Of a stretch of 64,000 nucleotides of DNA, positions 1 to 8,689 are shown in pieces; the first letter of the stretch is position 1, and every line of letters starts with the position of its first letter. The position numbers and the translations under genes were made by a program. Source of the stretch: Vibrio hippocampi (GTDB lineage Bacteria; Pseudomonadota; Gammaproteobacteria; Enterobacterales; Vibrionaceae); assembly GCF_921292975.1 (NCBI RefSeq), contig NZ_CAKLCM010000002.1, forward strand, positions 372,001-436,000, given 5' to 3'. The notes beneath the pieces are model-generated. The model saw only the letters and a list, made by a program, of their open reading frames with translations. It was not told where the DNA came from and searched no databases.

Positions 1-83
1 AATATTTGCAGCAGACCATGAAAGAGTCGGTGCCTTACGATATGTGTATCAATATGCTGAAAAGTATTTTGCAAGTAAGCTGA
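1..83 (+). CDS. fliI: Flagellar export ATPase FliI, C-terminal end (partial)
   Basis: Reading from base 3, the sequence gives an open frame ending in MLKSILQVS and a TGA at 81-83. The position directly before fliJ and the helical C-terminal text fit the end of FliI, the ATPase of the flagellar type III export apparatus. The rest of the gene lies before the window, so no catalytic motif is visible and the call rests on synteny and the short C-terminal peptide. The fliJ start codon follows after one base, which suggests translational coupling. Confidence 0.8.
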   Translation, partial: YLQQTMKESVPYDMCINMLKSILQVS

Positions 84-84
84 T

Positions 85-525
85 ATGGATAATGCGTTTG
101 AGTTCTTACTGGAACAAGCGAAAGACAACGAGCAGCAAGCGATCTCGGCTTTGACCAAAGCGCAAGGTGAGTTGGATGAATTTTACCAACAAGTGAAACA
201 GATTGAACAATATCGCCTTGATTACTGCAATCAGTTAGTCGAACGAGGCAAGTCTGGTTTGAGTGCCAGCGAATATGGCCACCTTAATCGATTCTTAACC
301 CAACTTGATGAAACGTTGTCAAAGCAGAAAACCGCCGAACCCCACTTCACCCAGCAAGTGAGTGATTGCGAAGAGGCGTGGCACAATGCTCGAAAACAGC
401 GCCGTTCTTATGAGTGGATGATAGAGAAAAAAGCCAAGGAAGCGGCAATGAAAGCGGAAAAATTGGAGCAAAAGCAGATGGATGAATTTTCAAACCTGCT
501 GTTTTCTCGTCGAACCCGGAGGTAG
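85..525 (+). CDS. fliJ: Flagellar export chaperone FliJ
   Basis: The 146-residue product is charged and almost entirely helical, with long Glu/Gln/Lys-rich stretches that fit the two-helix antiparallel coiled coil of FliJ. FliJ works in the cytoplasm with the FliI ATPase as its central stalk and helps engage FlhA during export of rod, hook and filament proteins. The length matches the family (about 147). It follows fliI after one base. It is the last gene before a sigma-54 promoter, so it likely ends the upstream fliEFGHIJ unit, with some read-through into fliK possible. Confidence 0.93.
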   Translation: MDNAFEFLLEQAKDNEQQAISALTKAQGELDEFYQQVKQIEQYRLDYCNQLVERGKSGLSASEYGHLNRFLTQLDETLSKQKTAEPHFTQQVSDCEEAWHNARKQRRSYEWMIEKKAKEAAMKAEKLEQKQMDEFSNLLFSRRTRR

Positions 526-539
526 TTGTTCCGCATAAA

Positions 540-554
540 TGGCGTAATTATTGC
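540..554 (+). promoter_or_regulatory. Sigma-54 promoter (-24/-12) for fliKLMNOPQR-flhB
   Basis: TGGC at 540-543 and TTGC at 551-554 are separated by exactly 7 bases (TGGCGTAATTATTGC), the canonical -24/-12 spacing of RpoN promoters. Transcription would begin near 565. Vibrio polar flagellar genes are known to use sigma-54 with FlrA or FlrC activators; I did not identify the activator site. Confidence 0.8.
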
Positions 555-636
555 ATTTATGTGATTGGATGTTGTTAAACGGCACGCTTTTGCCGCAGCA
601 ATACAATTCAACTTTGACTATACGAGCCTGAGCAGA

Positions 637-3600
637 ATGAGTCTGTCTATCGCAACCAGTAATCTAGTAAAATCTTCAGTAACTAAGCCTGAAATTGCCA
701 CTTCGGGACAACCTGTTGAGGTGTCTGAATCCGGTGGCGATAGCGGCGAAGCGAGCACCTTTTCTGATACCCTTGATGCCACGTTGACAGAGAGCAAGGG
801 CAAAGCCTCCGATAAGGCTGTTTCTACGGACAAAGCTTCTATGGACAAGGCGGCTTCTATTGATCAAGCAGCTTCTGCGGATAAGACGGTTTCTGCCGAT
901 AAATCCCTATCTACAGATAACTCTGCCGCAGAGAAAAGCGTCACTGAGAAAGCCGCCAAACAAGGCGACGCAGAGATGAACCCGCAACCAACAGCGAAAG
1001 CGGTCGTCTCAGCTCAAGGTGATGATGGTGAGTTGCCATTCAGTGATGAGTCACTGGATGTCAAAACCGATTCGTCAGCAAACATCGACAAACACAGTGC
1101 CAGTCACGCGGCGCATTCCCAATCTTCTAGCGCCGTATCTGGTGATGAGTCTGCCACTCCAGCAACAACTCAAGCGGATACCAGTAAACTTTCAGCGAAC
1201 AAAACCCTTTCTGATAGCGCAGAACTGTTGGCGCGTCTCGATCAGTCAAATAAAGCGTTAAAGCCCAATCCAAATCAGTCATTGTCGAATGATTTCAAAA
1301 TTTCCGCCGTTACAGCCCACAGTACTCAGGCGTTAACTGGCGACGAGACGGGTATTCACCCAAGCAAACCACTGTCTAGTCAAACCGATGATAGTCACGA
1401 GAGTGATGTTAAAACGGGCGATTCTAAAATGAATAGCGCGACAACCGAGCAAGTCGCGAAAAGTCAGGGTGAAGTGGTGACGCTCTCTTCCGGTAAACCA
1501 CAGCAAGCGGGTTTAACATCGTCTGAACATGGACAACTTACCGAAGCAGGACGTGCGGCAACGGTCGAGCAGGCGTCAACCCTACCGTCTGGTGATGCAA
1601 ACCCCGAAAGTTATAAACAAACGAACATTGAACAAGCCGGTTTAGAAAAAGTTGGTGTAGAAAAAGTCGGCGTTGAAAAAGCAGCAGTGACCTCTGACGT
1701 TGCTACGCAAGTAACAAACTCGACTTCGATGATATCAGGGTCGACAGCCGCTAAAGAAGTGACGCATAGCGGTTTTTCCTCCGATAATGTGCTGAATGAA
1801 AGCGGCAAGGTTGTTGAGAAAAGTGCCGATATGACCGTGGCATCGAACCAGACGACGCAAGTTGATGGCAAAGAGATCAAAGCGGTAGCAGCAGCCGACG
1901 CAGTAGCGTTAGCAAATGGTGATGTTGAACTGCAATCAACCTCGGATTCACAGCAAGTCAGCAACGGCTCGCTAATCGACACCTCATCAGCTCAGCCGTC
2001 AACATCGGTCACTGGTGATGAATCCGTGGCTCAAGTCGCCCCCGGCGTGCTTGCTGTGGGCAGCGCCTCTGTTAGTGCGGAACTATCAGCGCGTTTAGAA
2101 CCGTCCAATAAAGCCGCGTCTCAGCAAAGCCAAGTCGTTGACGATGAATTTGCCGATGAATTTAAAGTCTCAGCGGTGACAGCAAAAGGTGCTCAACAAC
2201 TCGCGGAGGGTGAAACGGATGTTAGCCAAACCAAGCCACTTGAGGGTAAAACTGGCGCTGCCATGACCGCCGCCGTTGCGCAGAATCAGCTTGACGATCC
2301 TGCGTCAGCGATTCAATCAAAATCCGTTGACTTAATGTCGCCGGAGCATGTGCAAGCGAGTAAGGCAGAACATTCGGCAACGGCTGACGTTACGCAGACT
2401 GGACAATCACAAGCGGTTGGGCAGCAAGTCGCGGGGCAGTATATTTCTGGTGAACAAATAGTAGGTCAACAAATAGTAGGTCAACAAATATCAGGTCAAC
2501 AAGTCGATGGTCAGAAAATAGCGGGTCAGCAAATCAGCGCGCAAGATATCACGGTTGAAAAGGTATCAAAATCGCAGTCAGGCGATGGTGAACACGTTAA
2601 TACTGCACAAAGCAAAGTGACCTCAGATCTTGACTCAATCAGCGCGAAAGAGACAGCGTTGACCAGCCGTTCTATGGATACGTTGGCGGATAGCGCAACG
2701 GCAAAGACAACAAGCCCAGCGTTAGACGACGAAGCTCAGGCTCGCTTAATCGCTCAACAGGGTGACACCGTGTTAAGTGCACAAACAGAGAAAACTCCAG
2801 AGGCAACGGAGCAATCTGGCACAATGGTGACTGAACAAAAAGCGGCTCAGATTGAGTGGGGCTCGGCAACAACGACGTCATCAACCGATGCCGAGACCGT
2901 ATTGCCTGTTGAACAAACCAAGCAGGCATCATTGGCAGCAACAGTGGTGAACGCCGACAACACTGAATCTGGACAAGAGAGCAAGTCGGTCGGCCGACAG
3001 TCGGTTGCATCATTGAGTGAAGACCAAACTCAATCATTACAGACGCAGCCATTATCAGGGAATACCGCGATTGACTCCGAAAAGTTCGGTACTGAGTCAA
3101 CGACCAGCGAACTTGAATCCGCGGATGAATCATCATTATTGATGGCTTCGACGTCAGCGCCAACCACCAAGACAAGCAATGAGTTGCAGTGGAGTCCGGC
3201 AGAACCTGCGGCACGAACAACGCTCTCGACCGCAGGAGCTGCCAATGCGTTGGCCACAGCACAAACGGCAGTAAATAACGCGGCACAAGCCCAAACGACA
3301 GAAACACAACCTCAAGCAAATTCAGCGGCGGATGCAAGATTGATGAACAGCGCTAGCCAGTTAGCCGAATTGCAGGCTTCCGCACCGACCAGCGCGAGTG
3401 CCAGTGCTGCACAATCTGCGGCATTCGCTGCCAGCGCAGCCGCAGCGGGCATGGGGTTTGATTCTCGCAAGCAAGGTGCCAATGAAGTCTCTGACATCAA
3501 TGCGGCTAGCGGCACGACATCAGCACAGGGCATAAATCAGCCAAATATGGCAAGAGCGGAACAGGCGCAAGCAACGACCCCTCAATCGCCATTGCTGTTA

Positions 3601-4032
3601 AATAAAGAAAACGCTGCGGAACAGATGAACGAGCGTTTGCAAATGATGATGTCGAAAAACTTGAAGCACGTCGATATTCGACTCGATCCGCCAGAATTGG
3701 GTCGTATGCAGATACGTATGACTTTAAATAGTGACTCGGCATCAGTACACTTTACCGTTCAGAACCAACAAACTCGTGATATGGTCGACCAAGCGATGCC
3801 ACGATTGAGAGAAATGTTGTCCCAACAGGGTATTCAGTTAGCGGATACTTCGGTACAGCAACAGAACTCAGGGCAGCAGCAGCGACACGCTCAACAGACT
3901 GCTCAGGGGCAAGGACAAGGTTCTGGTGGTCAATCCGCGGGTCAAGGTGATGCGGACATGGGCATGGATGAGGCAACCAGTGTGAATATGGCGGTGCGTA
4001 ATGCCAGCGACGGCATTAGCTATTATGCCTAA
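637..4032 (+). CDS. fliK: Flagellar hook-length control protein FliK, unusually long
   Basis: FliK is the secreted ruler that measures hook length and switches the export gate from hook to filament substrates through FlhB. The conserved switch domain lies near the C terminus (about residues 996-1075 from this start), with a DIRLDPPELGRMQI core and a Gln/Gly-rich tail. Everything before it is low-complexity Ser/Thr/Ala/Gln sequence with several tandem repeats and an internal duplication. At about 1131 residues it is far longer than the 405-residue Salmonella protein. An in-frame ATG at 565 would sit on the predicted sigma-54 transcription start, so I chose the next in-frame ATG at 637. Its neighbours are fliJ and fliL. 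The C-terminal domain is clear; the exact start is less certain. Confidence 0.9.
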   Translation: MSLSIATSNLVKSSVTKPEIATSGQPVEVSESGGDSGEASTFSDTLDATLTESKGKASDKAVSTDKASMDKAASIDQAASADKTVSADKSLSTDNSAAEKSVTEKAAKQGDAEMNPQPTAKAVVSAQGDDGELPFSDESLDVKTDSSANIDKHSASHAAHSQSSSAVSGDESATPATTQADTSKLSANKTLSDSAELLARLDQSNKALKPNPNQSLSNDFKISAVTAHSTQALTGDETGIHPSKPLSSQTDDSHESDVKTGDSKMNSATTEQVAKSQGEVVTLSSGKPQQAGLTSSEHGQLTEAGRAATVEQASTLPSGDANPESYKQTNIEQAGLEKVGVEKVGVEKAAVTSDVATQVTNSTSMISGSTAAKEVTHSGFSSDNVLNESGKVVEKSADMTVASNQTTQVDGKEIKAVAAADAVALANGDVELQSTSDSQQVSNGSLIDTSSAQPSTSVTGDESVAQVAPGVLAVGSASVSAELSARLEPSNKAASQQSQVVDDEFADEFKVSAVTAKGAQQLAEGETDVSQTKPLEGKTGAAMTAAVAQNQLDDPASAIQSKSVDLMSPEHVQASKAEHSATADVTQTGQSQAVGQQVAGQYISGEQIVGQQIVGQQISGQQVDGQKIAGQQISAQDITVEKVSKSQSGDGEHVNTAQSKVTSDLDSISAKETALTSRSMDTLADSATAKTTSPALDDEAQARLIAQQGDTVLSAQTEKTPEATEQSGTMVTEQKAAQIEWGSATTTSSTDAETVLPVEQTKQASLAATVVNADNTESGQESKSVGRQSVASLSEDQTQSLQTQPLSGNTAIDSEKFGTESTTSELESADESSLLMASTSAPTTKTSNELQWSPAEPAARTTLSTAGAANALATAQTAVNNAAQAQTTETQPQANSAADARLMNSASQLAELQASAPTSASASAAQSAAFAASAAAAGMGFDSRKQGANEVSDINAASGTTSAQGINQPNMARAEQAQATTPQSPLLLNKENAAEQMNERLQMMMSKNLKHVDIRLDPPELGRMQIRMTLNSDSASVHFTVQNQQTRDMVDQAMPRLREMLSQQGIQLADTSVQQQNSGQQQRHAQQTAQGQGQGSGGQSAGQGDADMGMDEATSVNMAVRNASDGISYYA
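1639..1683 (+). repeat. 15-bp tandem repeat inside fliK (GLEKV/GVEKV/GVEKA)
   Basis: Three in-frame 15-base units encode the pentads GLEKV, GVEKV and GVEKA. This is one of several five-codon tandem repeats within fliK. Confidence 0.75.
2419..2553 (+). repeat. 15-bp tandem repeat inside fliK, nine GQQI-type pentads
   Basis: Nine consecutive in-frame 15-base units encode pentapeptides of the form G-Q-x-(I/V)-x (GQQVA, GQYIS, GEQIV, GQQIV, GQQIS, GQQVD, GQKIA, GQQIS, AQDIT). The central units at about 2449-2493 are nearly identical at DNA level, which points to recent slippage. The array lies in the ruler part of FliK. Confidence 0.9.
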
Positions 4033-4161
4033 GCGATTATGCTCAACTAGTAATATGCCTAGCTAGTAATATGTCCAATAATAAAGAGTGACTGACCGAA
4101 TGAAAGTCACTGGCATAATAAACATCATCATCATAAAGATTTTTAGGGTAACAACAGCGCT

Positions 4162-4656
4162 ATGCCAGAAGAAGCGATAGAACAACCAAAAAGTAAAAAG
4201 AAACTTATAATTATCATTGTTGCGGCCGTTGCGGTGCTATTGGGTGTGGGAGCGGGAGCGTATTGGTTCTTTGCCTCTGATAAACCTGCCGAGGAAGATC
4301 TCCGTGGGGCAACAACAGAGTTAGCGGCACCGGTCGATCCGATTGCGTATGTCAATATTGCCCAGCCATTCGTGTTCAATGTCGCGGGTAAACAGCGTGA
4401 TCGAATGGTACAGATTAAGGCTCAATTGATGGTACGGGGTGCAGCCAATGAAGAAAATGCGCTCTACCACTCTCCTTTGATCGAGAGTACGCTGCTGTCC
4501 ACATTTGCTTCTGCGACCGTTGAGCAATTGCGTAGCTCAAATGGCAGGGTAGAACTGAGAAACAAAGCCACGAGTGATATTCAAGCGGCTTTGACACAGG
4601 TGGTCGGTCAACCGGTTATTGAGCGTGTTTTATTCACTGATTTCGTAATTCAGTAG
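4162..4656 (+). CDS. fliL: Flagellar basal body-associated protein FliL
   Basis: This 164-residue single-pass inner-membrane protein has a short basic cytoplasmic tail (KSKKK), one transmembrane helix at about residues 14-35, and a periplasmic FliL domain ending in VLFTDFVIQ. FliL surrounds the stator units and supports motor torque. The length is normal. It lies 129 bp after fliK; that gap holds a 7-bp inverted repeat (4087-4093/4105-4111) without a T-run, so I do not call a terminator. It is followed 7 bp later by fliM. Confidence 0.95.
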   Translation: MPEEAIEQPKSKKKLIIIIVAAVAVLLGVGAGAYWFFASDKPAEEDLRGATTELAAPVDPIAYVNIAQPFVFNVAGKQRDRMVQIKAQLMVRGAANEENALYHSPLIESTLLSTFASATVEQLRSSNGRVELRNKATSDIQAALTQVVGQPVIERVLFTDFVIQ

Positions 4657-4663
4657 GTAGCTT

Positions 4664-5716
4664 GTGACAGATTTATTAAGCCAAGACGAAATTGATGCGC
4701 TGTTGCATGGCGTAGACGACGTTGATGAGGTAGATGAAGAACTGGCTGATGAACCCAAAGATGTGGTGCATTTTGACTTTTCTTCGCAAGACCGCATTGT
4801 ACGCGGTCGTATGCCAACACTGGAACTGATTAACGAGCGTTTTGCTCGTCATATGCGTATCAGCCTGTTCAACATGTTGAGAAAAACCGCTGAGGTTTCT
4901 ATCAACGGTGTGCAGATGATGAAGTTTGGCGAATATCAAAATACCCTTTATGTTCCAACCAGTTTGAACATGGTGCGTTTCCGTCCGCTCAAAGGGACGG
5001 CATTGATCACCATGGAAGCGCGTTTGGTGTTTATCTTAGTAGAGAACTTCTTTGGTGGTGATGGTCGATTCCATGCCAAGATTGAAGGTCGTGAATTTAC
5101 TCCGACTGAGCGTCGCATTATTCAATTACTGATGAAGACCGTCTTTGAGGATTATAAAGAAGCGTGGTCGCCGGTGATGGGCGTGGAGTTTGAGTATCTT
5201 GACTCCGAGGTTAACCCGAGTATGGCGAACATCGTCAGTCCAACTGAGGTGATTGTTGTCAGCTCATTCCATATCGAAGTGGACGGTGGCGGCGGTGATT
5301 TCCACGTCGTTATGCCGTATTCCATGGTGGAACCGATCCGAGAACTGCTTGATGCGGGTGTTCAATCCGACAAGATGGAAACCGACGTACGTTGGAGTAC
5401 CGCATTGCGGGACGAGATCATGGATGTTCCGGTTAACTTTAGAGTGAATCTGTTAGAGAAAGATGTGTCCCTGCGTGACCTTATGGAATTGCAAGCGGGT
5501 GACATTATTCCTATCGAGATGCCAGAAAACGCGACAATGTTTGTTGAAGAATTGCCAACCTTTAGAGTGAAAATGGGTCGCACCAGTGAAAAAATGGCGG
5601 TTCAAATTTCAGAAAAAATTAGGCGTCCCGATGTAGTTAAGAGCGACCTTGCTTTCTTAGGTAAGGATATTGTTGCAGAACTTGAACATGTCGAGTCGTC
5701 GGATGATGAAGAGTAA
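4664..5716 (+). CDS. fliM: Flagellar motor switch protein FliM
   Basis: FliM forms the C-ring wall and binds CheY-P to reverse rotation. The 350-residue product begins at a GTG. Its N terminus carries the classical CheY-binding motif LLSQDEIDALL at residues 4-14, followed by an acidic linker, the CheC-like middle domain (with a GGDGRF element) and a C-terminal SpoA domain that meets FliN. The length is typical. It sits 7 bp after fliL and 15 bp before fliN, so all three are likely co-transcribed. The N-terminal motif reappears in variant form in CheZ and three times in CheA of this locus. Confidence 0.97.
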   Translation: MTDLLSQDEIDALLHGVDDVDEVDEELADEPKDVVHFDFSSQDRIVRGRMPTLELINERFARHMRISLFNMLRKTAEVSINGVQMMKFGEYQNTLYVPTSLNMVRFRPLKGTALITMEARLVFILVENFFGGDGRFHAKIEGREFTPTERRIIQLLMKTVFEDYKEAWSPVMGVEFEYLDSEVNPSMANIVSPTEVIVVSSFHIEVDGGGGDFHVVMPYSMVEPIRELLDAGVQSDKMETDVRWSTALRDEIMDVPVNFRVNLLEKDVSLRDLMELQAGDIIPIEMPENATMFVEELPTFRVKMGRTSEKMAVQISEKIRRPDVVKSDLAFLGKDIVAELEHVESSDDEE

Positions 5717-5731
5717 GAGAGTAAATAGAAT

Positions 5732-6142
5732 ATGAGCATTAGTGATGACCAAAAACTGGCCGATGAATGGGCGGCGGCACTGGGTGAAGACCCGTTAGCA
5801 CCTGAAATTGATGTCGATGATGTCTTGGCTGCGCCACTGGATGAACTCAAAGATTCATCATCGCCTATTTCCGAGGATGAGCGACGTAAGCTCGATACCA
5901 TTATGGATATCCCAGTGACCATTTCGATGGAAGTTGGGCGTTCGCAAATCAGTATTCGTAACCTGTTGCAATTAAACCAAGGTTCGGTGGTTGAGCTTGA
6001 CCGTATTGCCGGTGAGTCACTCGACGTTATGGTTAATGGCACCCTAATTGCGCACGGTGAAGTGGTTGTGGTGAACGACAAGTTTGGTATCCGACTCACG
6101 GATGTGATTAGCCAAACTGAACGAATTAAGAAACTGCGTTAA
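5732..6142 (+). CDS. fliN: Flagellar motor switch protein FliN
   Basis: The 136-residue protein has an acidic variable N terminus (about residues 1-55) followed by a SpoA domain with the text DIPVTISMEVGRSQISIRNL and NDKFGIRLTDVIS. FliN forms the lower C ring with FliM and docks FliH-FliI export complexes. Length and order are typical. It lies 15 bp after fliM and 13 bp before fliO. Confidence 0.97.
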   Translation: MSISDDQKLADEWAAALGEDPLAPEIDVDDVLAAPLDELKDSSSPISEDERRKLDTIMDIPVTISMEVGRSQISIRNLLQLNQGSVVELDRIAGESLDVMVNGTLIAHGEVVVVNDKFGIRLTDVISQTERIKKLR

Positions 6143-6155
6143 TGGTGAAACGTTA

Positions 6156-6626
6156 ATGGTAAACCATCGGTTATTTGGCATTTTTGCTGTCCTGCTATCC
6201 TCGTCGCCAGCGGCGTTTGCGGTCGAGAACACCTCGGTCTCCTCAACGGGCGCGTCACTGGATCTTGCGGCCACCCTCGGCGCTTTGCTGTTGGTGGTCG
6301 GTATTATTTTGGGACTGGCTTGGCTGTTAAAGCGAATGAAAGTCCCTGGCATGATGAACCAACAAGGTCTCAAGATTGTTCGTCAAATACCCGTGGGCAC
6401 CAAAGAGCGTATCGCGATTGTGCAAGCGGGAGAGCAGCAGTTTTTAGTCGGCATTACGGCTCATAATATTCAACTTATCTCTGAATTAGATGAACCGATT
6501 GAAGCCAACACGCCCAACTCAGCCAATGCGCCTTTTGCCAGCCAGTCCTTTGCTAAACAGCCCTTTGCTAAACAGCTATCAAAGCTAATGAGTCAATCAC
6601 AAAACAAAAAAGATAACCAAGCATGA
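6156..6626 (+). CDS. fliO: Flagellar biosynthesis protein FliO
   Basis: FliO helps assemble the FliP/FliR export-gate core. The 156-residue product has a cleavable-type N-terminal hydrophobic segment, a second transmembrane helix at about residues 35-57 ([18 protein letters not shown]) and a cytoplasmic domain with [19 protein letters not shown]. The C-terminal tail has a 15-base tandem duplication ([10 protein letters not shown]). The stop overlaps the fliP start (ATGA), indicating coupled translation. An earlier ATG at 6142 stops after four codons and is not the start. Confidence 0.93.
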   Translation: MVNHRLFGIFAVLLSSSPAAFAVENTSVSSTGASLDLAATLGALLLVVGIILGLAWLLKRMKVPGMMNQQGLKIVRQIPVGTKERIAIVQAGEQQFLVGITAHNIQLISELDEPIEANTPNSANAPFASQSFAKQPFAKQLSKLMSQSQNKKDNQA

Positions 6627-7519
6627 TAAAAGCGCTAAAAAACTGGATCATCACGCTGTCATTTTGCTTTGTCTCGCTTGTTTTTGCGCCCCTTGCTGTG
6701 GCCGAAATAGAAGCGAGCAGCGCGGTTACAACCACGGAAGCCGGATTGACGGCTAGTAATGTCACCACAAGCAATGTTACCACAAGCAGTGTCACCACGA
6801 GCAGTGAGTCAGGCTTATCCATTGCTGACAGCTTTGGCTCGGGTCCGGGTATTCCGGCCTTTAATATGAAGTCCAATCCAGACGGCAGCGAGGATTACTC
6901 CGTCAATCTACAGATTGTCGCCTTGATGACCATGCTGGGCTTCTTGCCTGCGCTGGTGATTTTGATGACGTCGTTTACCCGTATCGTGGTGGTGATGTCG
7001 ATCTTGAGGCAAGCCATGGGTCTGCAACAGACGCCATCTAACCAAGTGATTATCGGTATCGCGCTGTTTTTGACGCTGTTTATTATGTCTCCAGTGATTG
7101 ACCAAGTGAATGAGCAAGCAGTTCAACCTTACTTAAATGAACAGATCACCGCCAAGCAGGCGTTTGATACGGCGCAGCAGCCGATTCGCGCGTTTATGTT
7201 AAAGCAGACACGAGTGAAAGATTTAGAAACGTTCGTACAGATCTCGGGTTCTACGGTGCAGAATCCAGAAGATGTGTCGATGGCGGTGTTGATTCCGGCG
7301 TTTATTACCTCAGAGCTGAAAACCGCATTCCAGATTGGTTTTATGCTGTTTCTGCCATTCTTGATTATTGACTTGGTGGTGGCGTCGGTATTGATGGCGA
7401 TGGGTATGATGATGTTGTCACCGATGATCGTCTCACTGCCGTTTAAACTCATGTTGTTTGTTCTCGTCGATGGGTGGAATTTGATACTTTCCACCCTCGC
7501 GGGCAGTTTTGCGCTCTAG
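6623..7519 (+). CDS. fliP: Flagellar type III export gate protein FliP
   Basis: FliP forms the pentameric core of the export gate with FliQ and FliR. The 298-residue product has a signal peptide, then a Ser/Thr-rich insertion, then the conserved region beginning at [20 protein letters not shown] with four transmembrane helices and [15 protein letters not shown]. It is about 50 residues longer than the Salmonella protein because of the N-terminal insertion, which contains three 15-base tandem units ([15 protein letters not shown] at about 6756-6800). The start overlaps fliO by four bases. fliQ follows. Confidence 0.96.
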   Translation: MIKALKNWIITLSFCFVSLVFAPLAVAEIEASSAVTTTEAGLTASNVTTSNVTTSSVTTSSESGLSIADSFGSGPGIPAFNMKSNPDGSEDYSVNLQIVALMTMLGFLPALVILMTSFTRIVVVMSILRQAMGLQQTPSNQVIIGIALFLTLFIMSPVIDQVNEQAVQPYLNEQITAKQAFDTAQQPIRAFMLKQTRVKDLETFVQISGSTVQNPEDVSMAVLIPAFITSELKTAFQIGFMLFLPFLIIDLVVASVLMAMGMMMLSPMIVSLPFKLMLFVLVDGWNLILSTLAGSFAL

Positions 7520-7551
7520 CAAACTCCTCGATTCAAACCCAAAGGAATCCT

Positions 7552-7821
7552 ATGACCCCTGAGTTGTTTGTAGAACTATTTCGAGATGCCCTGTGGATGG
7601 TGTTGATCTTGGTATGCGCTATCGTGATACCCAGTTTGCTGATTGGTTTAGTGGTCGCGGTGTTTCAGGCTGCCACCTCAATCAACGAACAAACACTGAG
7701 TTTCCTACCAAGGCTAGTGGTGACCTTATTGGCGCTGATGGCGTTTGCCCATTGGGGAACACAGATGATGATGGGGTTCTTCTATGAAATCATTGAACGT
7801 CTCCCTCTGATCCTTTGGTAA
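7552..7821 (+). CDS. fliQ: Flagellar type III export gate protein FliQ
   Basis: FliQ is an 89-residue, two-helix membrane protein of the export gate. The sequence starts MTPELFVELFRDALW and has hydrophobic helices at about residues 14-40 and 53-75. An open frame extends upstream to 7474 but overlaps fliP; the ATG at 7552 follows an AAAGGAA ribosome site and gives the family's standard N terminus and length. It is 32 bp after fliP and 21 bp before fliR. Confidence 0.96.
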   Translation: MTPELFVELFRDALWMVLILVCAIVIPSLLIGLVVAVFQAATSINEQTLSFLPRLVVTLLALMAFAHWGTQMMMGFFYEIIERLPLILW

Positions 7822-7842
7822 CTCAGAGATTGGATTGACGCC

Positions 7843-8625
7843 ATGGAATATCCTACCGATATTATATTGCAGTGGATAGCCAATTATTTTTGGCCGTATA
7901 CGCGCATCTCCGCCATGCTGATGGTGATGTCGGTAACCGGCGCGAACTTTGTTCCAAGCCGTATCCGACTTTATCTCGGTTTGGCGCTTACATTGGCGGT
8001 TGCCCCCGTATTGCCTGCTATTCCTCAAGAGATTGAACTGTTCTCACTGCACGGTTTTTTGATCACCGCTGAACAGATTATTATCGGTGTCGCGATGGGA
8101 ATGGTGACGGTGTTTATGGTTCAGACTTTCGTCATGTTGGGTCAGATTTTGGGTATGCAATCAAGCCTTGGCTTTGCCTCTATGGTCGATCCCGCCAACG
8201 GTCAAAATACGCCGGTGCTCGGTCAGTTATTTCTGTTCTTAACCACCATGTTCTTTTTAGCCACTGATGGTCATCTTAAAATGATTCAATTGGTTGTGAT
8301 GAGCTTTTCTACTCTGCCCGTTGGAAGTGGCAACTTAAGTGCTATCGACTTTCGAGAGATGGCCGGTTGGTTGACCCAAATGTTCCAAATGGCACTGAAT
8401 ATGGCGTTATCTGGGGTTATCGCCCTGCTGACCGTTAACCTCTCTTTTGGGGTGATGACTCGAGCTGCCCCTCAGTTAAATATCTTTTCTCTGGGTTTTT
8501 CGTTTGCATTGTTGATTGGCTTGATGATTTGCTGGTACATCATGGCGGGCTTATACAGTCACTATCAAATCTACTGGTTAGACGTTGAGGATCAGGTGTG
8601 TCGCCTGATTGATTTGGCATGTTGA
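7843..8625 (+). CDS. fliR: Flagellar type III export gate protein FliR
   Basis: The 260-residue, six-helix membrane protein is the single-copy subunit closing the FliP5Q4R1 gate. Recognisable parts are the N-terminal YFWPYTRISAMLMVM segment and the conserved GMQSSLGFASMVDPANGQNTPVLGQ loop around residues 103-126. The length is typical. It sits between fliQ and flhB in the usual order, with a 64-bp gap to flhB. Confidence 0.97.
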   Translation: MEYPTDIILQWIANYFWPYTRISAMLMVMSVTGANFVPSRIRLYLGLALTLAVAPVLPAIPQEIELFSLHGFLITAEQIIIGVAMGMVTVFMVQTFVMLGQILGMQSSLGFASMVDPANGQNTPVLGQLFLFLTTMFFLATDGHLKMIQLVVMSFSTLPVGSGNLSAIDFREMAGWLTQMFQMALNMALSGVIALLTVNLSFGVMTRAAPQLNIFSLGFSFALLIGLMICWYIMAGLYSHYQIYWLDVEDQVCRLIDLAC

Positions 8626-8689
8626 TGGGGTATTTATGCTGATGGATTATTTATGCTAATCGCTTATCTACGGATTCTCGGAGGCAGTC

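Noticed and set aside
2672..3337. A 221-codon minus-strand frame inside fliK
   Set aside because: Antisense shadow of a low-complexity, stop-poor gene; no ribosome site, no family resemblance.
4087..4111. Terminator between fliK and fliL
   Set aside because: A 7-bp inverted repeat exists but no T-run follows, and the flagellar genes are expected to be co-transcribed.
5602..6099. A 165-codon minus-strand frame across fliM/fliN
   Set aside because: Antisense to two well-supported essential flagellar genes, with Ser-rich sequence typical of shadow frames.
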